A DNA stretch of 34,603 nucleotides. Source: Thozetella sp. PMI_491. Its lineage: Eukaryota; Ascomycota; Sordariomycetes; Chaetosphaeriales; Chaetosphaeriaceae. Positions within the stretch are counted from its first letter, which is position 1, and the number at the start of each line of letters is the position of its first letter. A program made the position numbers and the translations under genes. The notes beneath the pieces are model-generated. The model was not told the DNA's origin and did not search any database. It was given only the letters and a program-made list of their open reading frames with translations. Positions 1 through 11,571 of the stretch are shown piece by piece. The stretch spans positions 162,363 through 196,965 of the forward strand of contig MU270112.1 in the NCBI GenBank assembly GCA_021432635.1. The letters run 5' to 3'.

Positions 1-36
1 GTTATCAAAATTGATTACTCACCATACCTTTTAACA
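1..36 (+). repeat. 3' tail of an LTR2-family LTR, cut by the window edge
   Basis: The first 36 bases match the last 36 bases of the LTR2 copies at 8549-9106 and 18346-18905 and end in the same TTAACA terminus. Only the tail is present, so the window starts inside a repeat. The few differences from the other copies are mostly transitions. Confidence 0.8.
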
Positions 37-220
37 ATTATTATATATTTTATATCTTAATAATTATAATAAAAAACTAATATTATAATCTTATAATTTA
101 GTTTATAGATAAAATTATTAAAATAGTATAAGTTTAATAATATATAATAGAGAGTATGTTTATATAAAGTTTAATAAATATTAAGGTTTAATTAAGATAA
201 AATAAAGAGATAAGAATAAG

Positions 221-225
221 GTAAA
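221..225. repeat. Target-site duplication GTAAA, left copy
   Basis: GTAAA lies directly before the 5' LTR. The same five bases follow the 3' LTR at 8006-8010. Confidence 0.85.
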
Positions 226-664
226 TGTTATAACTAAGGCATCAGCTACCTCCCTACGACCGCTAATACAGCCTAGCGCTTAGCTACAAGTAGTCACGAC
301 AGGCAGAACCCCTAATAGATGCCTTAGGCACTTATACAGATGTTCCACTAATCAGGAAGGATTACCACAGAGTACTAAGCCCTTAATAAGCCTAAAGCTC
401 CTAGATTACTAAGGAGCTTTAGACCTTTAGTGATTTAAAGTGAGCTATAAAGAGCAACTTAGTATATAAGACTATAGTCCCTACTTAGATAGATCTATTA
501 GCCTTTACTCTTTAGTAATTAATCTATTCAAGCTACTTTAGCTTATACTTTAAATTCTATACCCCTTAGTTAATTAATACTTTACTTATCTTTATCCTCC
601 CTATCTTAGGAAAGAACCCCTTATTTATTAAGAATATTAACCTTAAGATCTTAGTATTATAATA
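226..664 (+). repeat. 5' LTR of the Gypsy element (LTR1 family)
   Basis: It is 439 bp, the same length as the 3' LTR, starting TGTTATAACTAAGG and ending with a mutated GTTATAACA. Its first half keeps many C and G bases, for instance around 240-360. Its second half is more AT-converted than the matching part of the 3' LTR. Nearly all differences between the two LTRs are transitions. Confidence 0.92.
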
Positions 665-889
665 TATTAATTACTCTCTTTTAAAGGATAAGACAAGTGT
701 AATTAATAATATTATATAGTTAATATATCTAGTAAAAACACCCTATCTACTAGTAGTTATAACTTTAGTAAGTCTAGAAAAGGAAAAGATAAAGCCCTTA
801 TCTAATATAGCCTTGATTAAGAAATAAGAGACATAGGAGAAGATAGTAGAGATAATACTAATTATACCTATAAAAAGCTTAAAAATAAC

Positions 890-1850
890 TTTAATAAAAT
901 AGTAAAAATCCTAAAGGAAGTTTATAATAAAGTATACTAAGTCTTAAAACTTATTAATAAAGTTAATATATTATATACTACTGTTAATATTATTAAGACC
1001 CTTATTATAGGACGTGAAAAACTTAAGCTTAACCTGCCTTAGACTTTTAATAACACCCTTAGACTCTTAAAAAGTTACCTAGCCTAAATAAAAGCTTATT
1101 ATTACTTTTATACTAATAGCTTTAAAAATAAGGCTAAAAAAGTAATATATACTACTTTATTCCTTAAAGGAAAAGTACTAGCTTAGTTTAAACCTTACCT
1201 TATAAAATTCTTTAAGAAAAGACTTACTTATATATTATACCTAAAAACTTAGAATATATTTATATCTTATATAGGATATAAATATGCCTTAAGATTATTA
1301 TTTTAAGAACCTAATAAGAAACACTAGTAGGAATAAGACTTATACTAACTTAAATAAAAAGGATTAATAGTTTAATATATAATAGACTTTTAATAACTTT
1401 ACTTACTCTTTAATTATATAGATAAAACTAAGAAGTTCTTATTTTACTAAGGACTTAAAAGTAAAGTTAAAGATAAAGTCTTTAAACTTAATACCCTAGA
1501 AGATTTCTTATTATATATAGAAATAATAACCTATATTAATAACTAACTATATAAATAAAGGATGGAAAGACAGTAGTAAGAACTAAGATAATAAGTTAAT
1601 ACTAGAAGGCTTTAATAGTATAACTAGCCTAAACAACCTATTAATTAATACTAAAACTATTAAATAATAGTATATAAGATATATTTAAGACTTATAAACT
1701 TAAATATAATATAATAGAAACTAAAACAAGACCTTAAGGATATTAAGTATTATAACTACTAGAAAAAGAGACATTATATTAATATATATAAATAGCTAAA
1801 AAAGATAGGTTAAAAACTAATACTTAAAAAACAATTTATTAATCTAGTAT
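890..1850 (+). pseudogene. gag: Gag relic of the Gypsy element
   Basis: Read through TAG/TAA stops, this stretch gives a retrotransposon Gag capsid-like pattern at about 960-1550. This is followed by a Gln/Arg-rich segment and then a zinc-knuckle relic at 1739-1795. In the knuckle the spacing and His of a CCHC motif are kept (YYNYQKKRHYINIY), but the Cys positions read as Tyr, as expected from TGT/TGC to TAT/TAC changes. Nucleic-acid binding by the knuckle would be lost. The exact start is not determinable. The stretch from 1850 to about 3430 lies between gag and protease; it has the same mutated composition and I could not assign a domain to it. Confidence 0.75.
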
Positions 1851-3459
1851 AATATAAATTAGTCTAAACCCTAAATATAACTATATAAGATAATCTAACC
1901 TATAATACTATAGATTTTAACAATACTTATACTATAATACTAATAAAAAGACTATCTCTAGATTAATATATAGCTTTAAGTAGACCAGTAACTAGAAAAG
2001 CTATACTATACCTTAAAGTAATAGTAAAAGCAGACTACTTACTACTACTAGCTAGAAATAATATAACCCTAATTATATAAGGACTAAAGCTAATTATATA
2101 TTATAGACTAAACAAACTATATAAAACAAATAAAGCTAAGGCCTGCCTAGAATATTAAAGTAAGAAAGTCTATTATATTTAAGAATAAGGAGAAATAATA
2201 ATATATATTTATTATAAAAAGTACCTACTCTCTTATATATTACTACCCCTAAAATATATAAAAAATTAAGATAATAGACTAAACTATTAGCTATAAAAAA
2301 TATATAACAACTACTTTAAAAACAAGAAAAAATACTAGTTCTTAAACCTAAACAACTCTAGATATAATATATATATTAAAAATAATACCTTATATATAAG
2401 ATAAGAACCTACTAGTAAATAATAACTAGGAAAACTTTAATAATTAAATATCTTAACACTTATATCTAAATAACTAGACTACCTTAAATAATACTTTATA
2501 ATAATATATTATAATAATTAAAAAGTCTAGAAGATATAGTTAGATAACTCTCCTATTAAAACTTATATCTATAAAGAAAGTAATAAATAACTTGTCTTTT
2601 ATATACCTAAATAATAAGGAGAAGAATTTAATAGCTTATTAAAAGTAAAAAAAGAACTAATAGAGAAATTATATAATATACCTTTATTTATAGTTTAAAA
2701 ATACCTAGGGATTAGACTTAACTTAATTCTAAGAGGGAAATATATATTATTCCTTATAGATAAAGTCTTATATTATAACTCCTTAAAAAATAACTAATAA
2801 CTAAATTATTAAAACAACCCTTAAATAAGCCCCTAGTATAAACACTATAAAGAAATTACCTAGATATAATATATTATACTATATAAAATATATACTATAA
2901 ATAAACTAAAGTATAATTTCTTCTCTATTAAATATAAGACATAGTAAATTAACAACTTATACTTATAAAAAGAAACAAAGTATTAGGAAATAAAGGACTA
3001 ATATAATAGATAAGCTATCTTTAGGCTAAACCTTTAGTTTTTAATATACTATAAAAATAAGTTAAATATAATATAATATACTTTAATAATATACTTATAC
3101 TACTACTTAGAGAAAACTATATAATAATATTAAGGAAAAGTATAAAGATATACTCTTATAAGAGGAGACCCTATTAGCTTATAAATAAAAACTATAAAAA
3201 AATAAATTAAAGCTATAGAATATATATAAAAATAATTTATTAATATAGGATTTAAGCCCTAGTTTAAAAACCCTATATAATATAAGTTATAACTTATAAA
3301 TAAAAGCTAATACTTATAACTAACCCTAGGATAAGACTAGATAAAAAACAATAGATATTACCTATAAAGAGTTAATAGGATAACCTAGAGATAAAGACTT
3401 TTATAATAACTACTAGCTTAAACTTAAGACTATTTATCTATATTTTTATTATTAATAAC

Positions 3460-6400
3460 TAATATAATATTACTATAGTAATTAATAGTAGATCTTAAGA
3501 AAACTATATATTACTTAGAGTTATTAATTAGTTATAATTACCTTAGAAAAAGAAAGAATTTATATATTACTTATATATTATAAAAGGAGAACTAGCTTAG
3601 TATAGAAAGAGAGATGTTATAATAAAAACTATACCCCTCTTAATATTAGCTTATAGTATATATAATAAAAAAGTAACCTTTAATATTATAAAAATTAGAC
3701 TATATTATCTAATTCTAAGGATATTATAATTATAAGAAAATAACCTAAGAATTAACTAGATAACTAGCCAGATATTTTTTAAACTAATACTTAAAAAATA
3801 CACCTAACTAATTTTAAAGAAAGAAACTAAAGATGTTTAAAGAGACTTAGCTTTTAAAGTAACTTATAAGAGATCTTTAAGTAAGCCTATAAAAAAGACC
3901 TTTAAGATATTAATAATTACTAAAGTATTAATAATAAAAACCCTAAGTAAGATATTAAAAGAATATTAAAAGTATAATAAATTATTTAAAGGAATATTAA
4001 ATATAGGGTTATTAAAATATAGTTAGTTTAATTATTATATACTAATTAAATTAAGAGAATAATCTAAATTATATAAAATCTATAGACTTAATAAAGAAAA
4101 ACTTATAGCCTTATAATAATATCTTAATAAAAATCTAGAAAAAGATTATATATAACTGTTAAATTTACTAGTAAGATACCTAATCCTATTTATATCTAAG
4201 AAAAATAAAGATAAAACTAAAAAGTAGAGATTATATATTAACTATTAATAACTTAATAGTATCACTATCCTAGATAAAGAACTATTACCCTTAATATTTA
4301 AATTATAAGACTAACTAATAAAAGCTATAATAATAATATATCTTAACCTAAAAGGAGTATATAATCTAATATAAGTAGCTAAAGGAAAAGAGTAGAAAAT
4401 AATAATTAAGACTAAGTATAAATACTATAAATATCTAGTTATATTATTTAGATTATAAAACGCCCTAGTAATATTCTAAGCTATAATCAACTATATCCTA
4501 TAACCTTATATTAATAGATTTTATATTATCTACCTAGATAATATCCTTATCTACTTAAAAAATAAAACAAAATATAAGTAATATATTTATACTATATTAT
4601 AAGCTTTAAAAGATATTAAACTCCTAATAAAACCAGAGAAGAATAAGTTTTACACTAAGAAAACTATCTTCCTAAGATTTAAAATCACCCCTAGATTTAT
4701 AAGAATAAACCCTAAGAAAGTAGTAATAGTATAAGACTAATTATTACTAGAAATAGTAAAAGAAGTATAAGCTTTCCTTAGATTTATTAATTACTACTAT
4801 TACTTTATAAAAAACTATAATAAGCTTGCCTTATTACTTATAAAGCTTACTTATAAAAAGACTAAGTTTAAATAGACTAATTAAGCTAGTAAAGCCTTTA
4901 AAGCTATTAAGTTAAGGATCTTAAGTAAACCTATACTTATACTCTTAGATCTAGTAAAACTATATAAAGTTAAAACTAACTCTTTAGACTTTATAATAAA
5001 AAAATAACTTAAATAATATAATAAAAAAGAACTATTATACCTAATCACCTTCTTCTTAAAAAAACTAAAAGAAATAGAAATTAACTATTAAATATATAAT
5101 AAAGAACTAATAACTATTATTAAAGCCCTTAAAGAATAAAAAATTTACCTTTATAAAGTATAATATTAAGTTATTATTTATACAGACTATAAAAACCTTA
5201 CCTACTTTATAACTAATAAAGAACTTAATAAATAATAAATTAAATAGATTAAATTCTTATCTAAATTTAATTTTAAAATTATATATAAAAAGGGATTAAA
5301 AAATACTAGGGTAAATACTCTTAGCTAAAGAGAAGACTATATATAAGAACTAAAACCTTATATATAAAGTATCTTAATAGTCTTAAAAGATAAAAGCCTA
5401 GGCTAGGCCCCTTAAGAGCTAAATACTACCTTTTAAGTCCTTCTAAACCCTAACTAGACTAATAAGATTAAGAAAGCCTATAATAACTAAGACTTTATAA
5501 ACTTTATATAAAATAGCCTTAGTAAAAATATAGAAAAGAAAAATAAAGTCTATTAATTCTATAAAAAGATCTATATCTTTAACACTTTATAATAAGACTT
5601 AATAAAAAAATTATATAAAATCCTCTCCTATAGATATTAAGGAGTTATTAAGACTTTAAAACAACTATACCACACCTATAACTTCCCTAAAGTAAAGAAA
5701 ATTATAAAAGAAGTAATTAAAGAATATAATAAATATAATAAAAGTAAGATAAACTAGTATAAGATTTATAAAGAATTATAACCTCTTTTAATCCCTAAAA
5801 AATTATAAAGCTTAGTCTCTTTAGACTTTATTATAAAACTACTACCCTTAAAAGAACCTTTAACTAGAATATCTTTTAATAATATCCTAGTAATTACTAA
5901 TAAACTTATTAAGTATAACTATTTTATCTTATATAAAAAAGCTAGTAACACTAAAGAATTAGTTTATATATTTATAAAAAATATTATTATAAACTATAAA
6001 CTATTAGATAAACTAGTTAATAATAAAGATAAATTATTTACCTTAAACTTTTAAAAAGCTCTTATAGCCTAACTTAAAACTAAACACTAACTATTTATAG
6101 CTTACTACCCCTAGTCTAATAAGTAAATAGAAAGACTTAACTAGACTATAAAATAATACTTATATTACTATATTAACTATAAATAAAATAATTAGGTATA
6201 ACTATTACTAATTGCCTAGTTTACCTATAACAATACTAGACAAGAGTTAACTAAGGTATCCCTATTCTTTACTAACTATAACTTTAAACTAAAAGTCTAT
6301 TAAACCCCTCTTAACTTAAAAGAAAATCCTAGAGTAAGATTAAAAGTTAAAGAATTAAAAACCCTATATAAACTTATAAAGAAAAAGCTTAAGTTTATCT

Positions 6401-6890
6401 ATAATAAAATAAGTAGATATACTAACTAAAAAGGGTTAAAAAGACTAACCTTTTAAAAGAGAGATAAAATCTACCTCTTATAAAGAAATATTAAAATAAT
6501 ATAATTAAGTGATAAATTAGACTTTAAGAAGTTAAGACTGTTTTAGATTAAAAAATAAACCAGTAAAGTCACTTATAAATTAAAACTATTTATAATAATA
6601 TAAATACATCTAATTTTTTATATCTTACTATTTAAACTAGTGTTAAAAAATACTAAATTAGATAAATATATAAAAGTTAATAAGTAATTAAAGTATAAAG
6701 TTAAAAAACTTATAGACTCTTATAATACTAAAGATAGATTAAAATACCTAGTTAAATAAACAGGATATAATACTAGTAAAAATATATAAGAACCTAATAA
6801 ACACTTAAAAAATTTATAAGAGCTTATTTAATAGTTCTACTATTAGAACCCTAATCAACTAACACCAAGTTAAAACCTATTACTTTCTAG
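3460..6890 (+). pseudogene. pol: Pol relic: protease, RT, RNase H, integrase, chromodomain
   Basis: Domains in order, reading through stops. An aspartic protease relic lies at about 3465-3770, its DSG-type site mutated. RT lies at about 4180-4730 with the active-site segment YLDN at 4531-4542. The family has YxDD here, so the second catalytic Asp is Asn (GAT to AAT). RNase H follows to about 5330. Integrase starts with an HHCC region near 5620-5720 whose Cys positions read Tyr. Its catalytic core shows SLDFI near 5815 and a YYPQSNKQIERLNQT segment near 6100-6150. A chromodomain ends the frame at about 6694-6890 (YLVKQTGY motif), the mark of chromoviruses, whose chromodomain is thought to steer integration to heterochromatin. 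Stops are almost all TAG/TAA at Gln or Trp positions. No function remains. Confidence 0.88.
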
Positions 6891-7551
6891 TTAATTATAC
6901 TAAAGGCATCTAAACCCTATACTTCCCCTATAGTATACTACTCTAAAAATATCTCCTTAATAGTATCCTCTTTTAAACCTATAACCCTATAAATAAACAA
7001 CTACTTGCCCTATAAATAGACTAGTTTTTTTTACTTATATAAATAATCCAACTATATAAATACCTTAGATAGAGATTTTTATACTACTAGTATCTTTATA
7101 TATTAAAGGCAGATCGCCTTACCTGCCTCCTCTTCCTTATACTCTAGCCTAGACTACTCTAATAAATTCTAAGCCACTATACTAGCTAGTCAGCAAGTAT
7201 AATCTCTATAAACTATAAAAATACTTATAAGTATTTACTACTAATAAGCTATTATATAATTTCCTAGACTTAATATAATAATAATATTTTCCTAAATAAC
7301 TAGCTACCCTATACTTTAAACCCTTCTTAAAACAATAAAAATATAATATATTAGACTTAACCTTATTCTAATCAACAAATTTAACAAAAAGGTAGTATTC
7401 CTAAGTTTTATTAAAAGTAGTTTTTTACTTTTCTATATAACTAGATATCTTATTAATATATAGTAATACAAAAGGAAAAGAAAACTTAGCGATATACTAA
7501 TAGATAAATATAAGTATAGGCCTATTTATAGGTTGCTAAGAGTATTAATAT

Positions 7552-7562
7552 AAAAGGGAAAG
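7552..7562 (+). other. Polypurine tract for plus-strand priming
   Basis: AAAAGGGAAAG lies 4 bp before the 3' LTR start, where LTR retrotransposons carry the purine tract that primes plus-strand DNA. It survives RIP, consistent with its having no CpA. Confidence 0.7.
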
Positions 7563-7566
7563 CTTA

Positions 7567-8005
7567 TATTATAACTAAGGTATTAGCCACCTCCCTATAA
7601 CTACTAATACAGCCTAATACTTAGCTATAAATAGTTACAATAGGTAAAACCCCTAATAAATACCTTAGGCATCTATACAAATATTCTACTAATTAGGAAG
7701 GATTACTATAAAGCACTAAGCCCTTAATAAGCCTAGAGCTCCTAGATCATTAAGGAGCTCTAGACCTTTAGTAATCTAAAATAAGCTATAAAGAATAACC
7801 TAGTATATAAGACTATAGTCCCTACTTAGATAGATCTATTAGCTTTTACTCTTTAGTAATTAATCTATTTAAGCTACTTCAGCTTACACTCTAGATTCTA
7901 CACCCCTTAGTTAATTAATACTCCACTTATCTCTACCCTCTCTACCTTAAGAAAGAACCCCCTACTTATTGAGAATACTAACCTTAGGATCTTAGTGTTA
8001 TAACA
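7567..8005 (+). repeat. 3' LTR of the Gypsy element (LTR1 family)
   Basis: It is 439 bp and aligns end to end with 226-664. It starts TATTATAAC (TG changed to TA) and ends GTTATAACA. Its second half keeps more C and G than the 5' LTR, the reverse of the first half. Confidence 0.92.
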
Positions 8006-8010
8006 GTAAA
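8006..8010. repeat. Target-site duplication GTAAA, right copy
   Basis: GTAAA lies directly after the 3' LTR and is identical to 221-225. Confidence 0.85.
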
Positions 8011-8255
8011 GCTTTATAATAATTATATAAATAGTATAAAATAATATTATAATTAGTTTTATCTTAAGAAATAAATATATAAAGTTAATTATCAGTTTAA
8101 TAAATAGATAATTAATTCTTAATAATAATTTAGAAATTTAAATAATCTTTCTCTCTAGGTAAAATAGTATTTTTTAACTACTTATATAAATTAAAATAGT
8201 ATAGCTTAATTAAATTAAAGCCTAGATTTATTATTTAACTCTTTTAATATTAAAG

Positions 8256-8400
8256 TATTATAATTAAAGTATTAGCTACTTTTACTTAACTATTAATAAA
8301 GCCTAATATATAAAGCCTAGTAGTTAACTATAGTAAAACTCTTAATAAATACCTTAAGCACTTATATAAATAACCTATTAATTAGGTAATAATTACTATA
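8256..8400 (+). repeat. LTR1 fragment, plus orientation, heavily mutated
   Basis: TATTATAATTAAAG begins a stretch that follows the first ~140 bp of LTR1, including a degraded CTACTAATTAGGAAGGATTA segment, and then loses similarity. It lacks the rest of the LTR. The 245 bp between the Gypsy element and this fragment (8011-8255) is AT-rich and shows nothing recognisable. Confidence 0.7.
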
Positions 8401-8424
8401 ATTATTATTATAGTATTAGTAATA

Positions 8425-8548
8425 ATAAATAGATCTATAGCTATATATATTAAAAACATATAAAATATTAAGCTAAGGAGAGAAAAAAGGTAAATAAAAG
8501 CTATAGATCTAAATAGATAGATATAATAGTTAACTAGGCTATTATATT
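8425..8548 (-). repeat. LTR1 fragment, inverted
   Basis: The stretch containing GTAAATAAAAGCTATAGATC and then ACTAGGCTATTATA matches, with gaps and transitions, the reverse complement of the middle of LTR1, stopping where LTR2 begins. A short inverted repeat (8429-8442 with 8499-8512, around TAGATCTATAGCT) lies across the junction of the two opposed LTR1 fragments. The alignment is by eye. Confidence 0.5.
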
Positions 8549-9106
8549 TGTTAATATATGACCCACTATTAAATATAGATCCTAAAATATATATTATAAA
8601 ACGCACGGGCTATATACCTCTAGGGCAGGTAAGAAAGCCCTATACTTATAAAAGATCTATACGAGTAAAAACAACCACACGCCTTAAAGCATCTATAATT
8701 CCACACAACAGCTACCTCCTATATAAAACAGCTATACTATATAAAAACGCTAAAAACAGACTAAAATATACGCTAAGCCCTTTTAATATATATCTACTAA
8801 TAAGGGTATAAAACACATAAGAAGATAAAGCGTTTTAAATATAAGCAAGCGTTTTATACACTAGTCTTTACAAGTATATTAATATAGTAAAAGATAGGCC
8901 ATCTTAATATAGTAATTAGTGGGGCTATATAGTCTATATATACGTAGCTTTGCTCCCTGATTTAAATCTTAGATCTTTATCCTTTTACACACACACTCAA
9001 ATACACTTACACTTCCACCCTAAAAGATCCGCTAGCCGGACCCACTTTTCATGTGCATTCCATTGCTTATGTTATCAAAATTAATTACTCATCATGCCTT
9101 TTAACA
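8549..9106 (+). mobile_element. Solo LTR, LTR2 family, left copy
   Basis: A 558-bp unit with TGTTAA...TTAACA ends aligns along its full length with 18346-18905 in the same orientation. Differences are mainly transitions, and this copy has more A/T. No target duplication is seen here (ATATT before, CCTTA after), so the ends may have recombined. An 87-codon open frame inside (8548-8811) is not conserved as protein in the other copy, so I do not call it a gene. No internal retrotransposon region is attached. Confidence 0.8.
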
Positions 9107-9130
9107 CCTTAAAGTATAATATAGGGTATA

Positions 9131-9385
9131 TGTTGGATCGTGGGTTCGTAGCGTTGCTCGATCTAGTATGGAGGATCCAGAGCTCTGACGAGCTCTGATT
9201 GGACCACAGCCGATCTAGTGCGGAGAGTCACATGATCGGCTGAGGGCCATTTAGGGGCTCGTTCGAGCAGTCAACTTAGCTTACAGAGAACACATCTAGA
9301 CATATACCAATACAGAGGATCTTTTACCCAGTTGTTTTACGTTTGTTTGTTTTACAGTACCGAGATCTCGTAATACTAACCAACA
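9131..9385. mobile_element. Solo LTR, LTR3 family, not RIP-mutated
   Basis: A 255-bp unit with TGTTGG...CCAACA ends is flanked by a perfect 5-bp target duplication GTATA (9126-9130 and 9386-9390). It has balanced composition and many intact CpA/TpG sites, in sharp contrast to the AT-rich sequence on both sides, so it arrived after the local RIP or escaped it. Inside it repeats GAGCTCTGA and CGATCTAGT. No other copy occurs in the window. The orientation cannot be fixed from the LTR alone. Confidence 0.85.
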
Positions 9386-9390
9386 GTATA

Positions 9391-9936
9391 TTAAAGGGAA
9401 TTAGCCTTAAAGTAAAGTATAAAGTTGCTTATTTTAAGGTTATAAATAAATATAACTAGTAATATATATTAAAAGCTATAATATTCTTAATAGTTATTAT
9501 ATTATAAAGTAATAAAAGCACCTACTAAGTATAAAAGAGGTAAGTTATAGCTAAATTACTAGTAATTTACACTCTTTAAGAGTTAATCTTTTTATATAAA
9601 AGCTAGTATACTATTAATTATCTTACTTAACTAGCTCTTTATAAGTATAATAAACTAGCCTTTTACTTAAAGGTAAGTAATACTTTATATCTATATATAA
9701 ATCTAATATTATAAGTAATTAATACTAGTTATTTAACTAGTTAACTATTATAACTACTAACTTTTTAGACTATTAATATTTATAACTCTTTAAAAGCTAG
9801 TATATTAACTTTAACTCTTATAAACTAGTGTAGTTTAATTAGGCTATTAACTTTAACTCTAATAACTAACTTTATTAAATAAGTTTAACTAAAGAGTTTC
9901 ATTAAAAGTTATAATTAACTTTTAACTATTAGTTTT
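9391..9936. other. AT-rich stretch without recognisable genes
   Basis: About 550 bp are nearly free of CpA and TpG and rich in ACTAGT/TTAACT-like words. I see no coding frame and no clear repeat partner elsewhere in the window. It is probably old RIP-mutated repeat DNA ending at the left border of the gene island. Confidence 0.6.
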
Positions 9937-9941
9937 TTCAC

Positions 9942-9955
9942 AACCCTTACCCTAA
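9942..9955 (-). repeat. Short telomere-like motif at the left border of the gene island
   Basis: AACCCTTACCCTAA reads on the minus strand as TTAGGG-TAAGGG-TT, one canonical and one variant telomere unit. The G-rich strand points left, away from the genes. It sits where composition switches from AT-rich to balanced. Only two units are present, so chance cannot be excluded on this motif alone. It shares the TAAGGG variant with the longer tract at 17484-17508. Confidence 0.45.
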
Positions 9956-10198
9956 GTTTAGTAACAGCATCTACTAGTCTAGTAAAAAGCTAGTAGCTAA
10001 GGCAAAAGGTGGAGACTTCGAATTTAGACTCTTATTAGGATCCACACTATTTTGCCCATAGTTCTAATACTGCACTAGTATAGTACAAGTGACTATCAGA
10101 CCCGCTATTCCTCAACTGAATTAGGAAAGTTAATTAGGCAGCCGGTCCAGGGTCGCAAAAGCAAAAATCAACTCGCACATTCCTAGCTAGTGCCTGTC

Positions 10199-11571
10199 TT
10201 AGCCATGATCTAGCGCTAATGCTGTGGCACCGTAAGGATCGAAATCCTCGAGTGGGATAGTCTGCTGATCCGGCGGTACATGTAAGCTGGCGTCGAAGAG
10301 CCATTCGTAAGCCGGCGGTCGTGGCCACGCGTTCGTGGGATCATGCAAGCCAAGTCTCAGGTAATGCCGAGCTAGCCTGGCACTTCCATCTACCCAAGAT
10401 TGGCGAGCGTGAAGCAGGGCGTAGTTGTTGATGAATTGAATGTCGCCTGGCTGAGGCACGATCTCAATACAGCTCTTTCTTGCATACTCCTCGACATGCC
10501 TGAGAGCTTCCAGCTGTGCTTGGTTGAGGATGTTGGTGCCACAGACTCGGTACACAAGCTGACAGAAGACCTTGCCTTGGTGATGGAACATGACCGGGTG
10601 GTGGAAGATCTTCAACTCATCGTTGCTAGAACGGTCAGCTGCTTCTGTGTAATCGTCCCACAGATACTGAAACCCACATCACCTCAGGCCAAGGAAAGTC
10701 CTGGGCTAGAACCCGCAAGAGCTCGGGGCGTTCGGCCATCATTTGATTGTATACAGTCCAGAAACTTGCGAGATACTGATTACCCCCTCTACTAGCGGTT
10801 GTCTTGACATAAAGGGCGATGGTATTCGCGAGCTTGCGGTCGGCATGGAATTTCTAGTATCAAATTTGACCTTGGTTAGTTAACATCGAACTAGCTCAGA
10901 CTCTGCGTCTTATAACTGACTAAAGGTGCCATGGTTTTAGAAGGATGCAGTTCAGCCTTCGTTAGGCCTTCCGGCACGCGATCATGAGAAGCATCCCGAA
11001 GATGATCTGGTATGGAACCTGCCGTCAGTCTGGCAATGGCGATGAATTGGATCACCCTATACTTACCCATGGCCATTCCGTTTGGACCTGTGGCTCTTAC
11101 TTTGCCGAAGTGGCTGCTTATACCGCAGAATATGATAGCCTCATCCTCGTCACTGCGTATCTTGGTCTTGACGCCTCTTATAACGGAAAATCCACGGCCG
11201 TGATGCACATCCACGCTCGCTTGACGTAGAATATGGACCAAATGAGGAGGCAGAGGGAAGTTCTCAGGGCTAATAAAAGGCAGGCCGAGGTTCGTAGCTG
11301 GAAAGGCAGTCAAAGATTTATGGAGAAACACGAGACAAGGGTTAGGTATGCACGACTAACATTTGAAACATGTTACCGCGGCCTCGACAAACTCGACGTC
11401 GGCGGCGGTCAACTCAACCACATACGAGGAACCGTTGGGGATTGAATCGGGAATCCAGCAGAGTGGAGAGTGAAGATGCATAGGGAATCGGGGGAGAGGG
11501 TCCTCGTCGGGATCGCATGTCGGAGCGAACAGGCCGCTCTGTGCGGTTTGGCCCAGAGTTGCAACAGCCAT
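10199..11571 (-). CDS. TauD/TfdA-like Fe(II)/2-oxoglutarate-dependent dioxygenase
   Basis: Proposed exons: 11571-11361, 11297-10921, 10853-10678, 10625-10199, giving 396 aa. Introns are 63, 67 and 52 bp, all GT-AG; the second has a TTAACTAAC branch site and the third CTGAC. TauD/TfdA proteins are iron oxygenases that hydroxylate small substrates such as taurine or sulfonates using 2-oxoglutarate; the substrate here is unknown. Visible family marks: FPLP near the N-terminus, then HHGRGFSVIRG and GISSHFGK, then the iron ligands His199-x-Asp201 (FHAD), followed by ALYVKTTA and LASFWTVYNQ, GDIQFINNYALLHAR with the distal His at about 327, and the 2-oxoglutarate Arg in HYLRLGL at about 345. No signal peptide is evident. 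It is divergent from the gene at 12031. The start ATG at 11571 is the first in frame. Family assignment is firm; exon edges are my prediction. Confidence 0.85.

Larger units (their letters stand above)
226..8005 (+). mobile_element. Full-length RIP-degraded Ty3/Gypsy chromovirus retrotransposon
   Basis: Two 439-bp direct LTRs (226-664 and 7567-8005) enclose 6.9 kb carrying gag, protease, RT, RNase H, integrase and chromodomain remains in that order, the Ty3/Gypsy chromovirus layout. The element is flanked by an identical 5-bp target duplication, GTAAA, at 221-225 and 8006-8010, so it is one complete insertion. The LTRs begin TGTTATAAC (RIPed to TATTATAAC in the 3' copy) and end GTTATAACA or a mutated form. 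Frames are broken mainly by TAG/TAA where the family has Gln or Trp codons, meaning C-to-T on either strand at CpA, the hallmark of RIP. I could not assign a primer-binding site, probably because it is mutated. The element cannot encode active proteins. Confidence 0.93.

Noticed and set aside
8548..8811. 87-codon open frame on the plus strand as a small gene.
   Set aside because: It lies within LTR2, and the frame is not kept in the copy at 18346-18905.
10667..10682. A 16-bp GT...AG segment (minus strand) in the dioxygenase whose removal would restore the frame, suggesting a frameshift or a record-short intron.
   Set aside because: A normal 52-bp intron (10626-10677) with a CTGAC branch site and AG acceptor also restores the frame and keeps the conserved FPWPE and MFHHQGK parts, so neither a frameshift nor a micro-intron is needed.
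10400..10795. 131-codon plus-strand open frame.
   Set aside because: It is antisense to the dioxygenase exons, which have clear family motifs. It is a shadow frame.
11055..11100. GTAAGT...CCAG as an extra intron in exon 2 of the dioxygenase.
   Set aside because: It would be 37 bp, too short for a fungal intron, and splicing gives a stop soon after. Reading through stays open.
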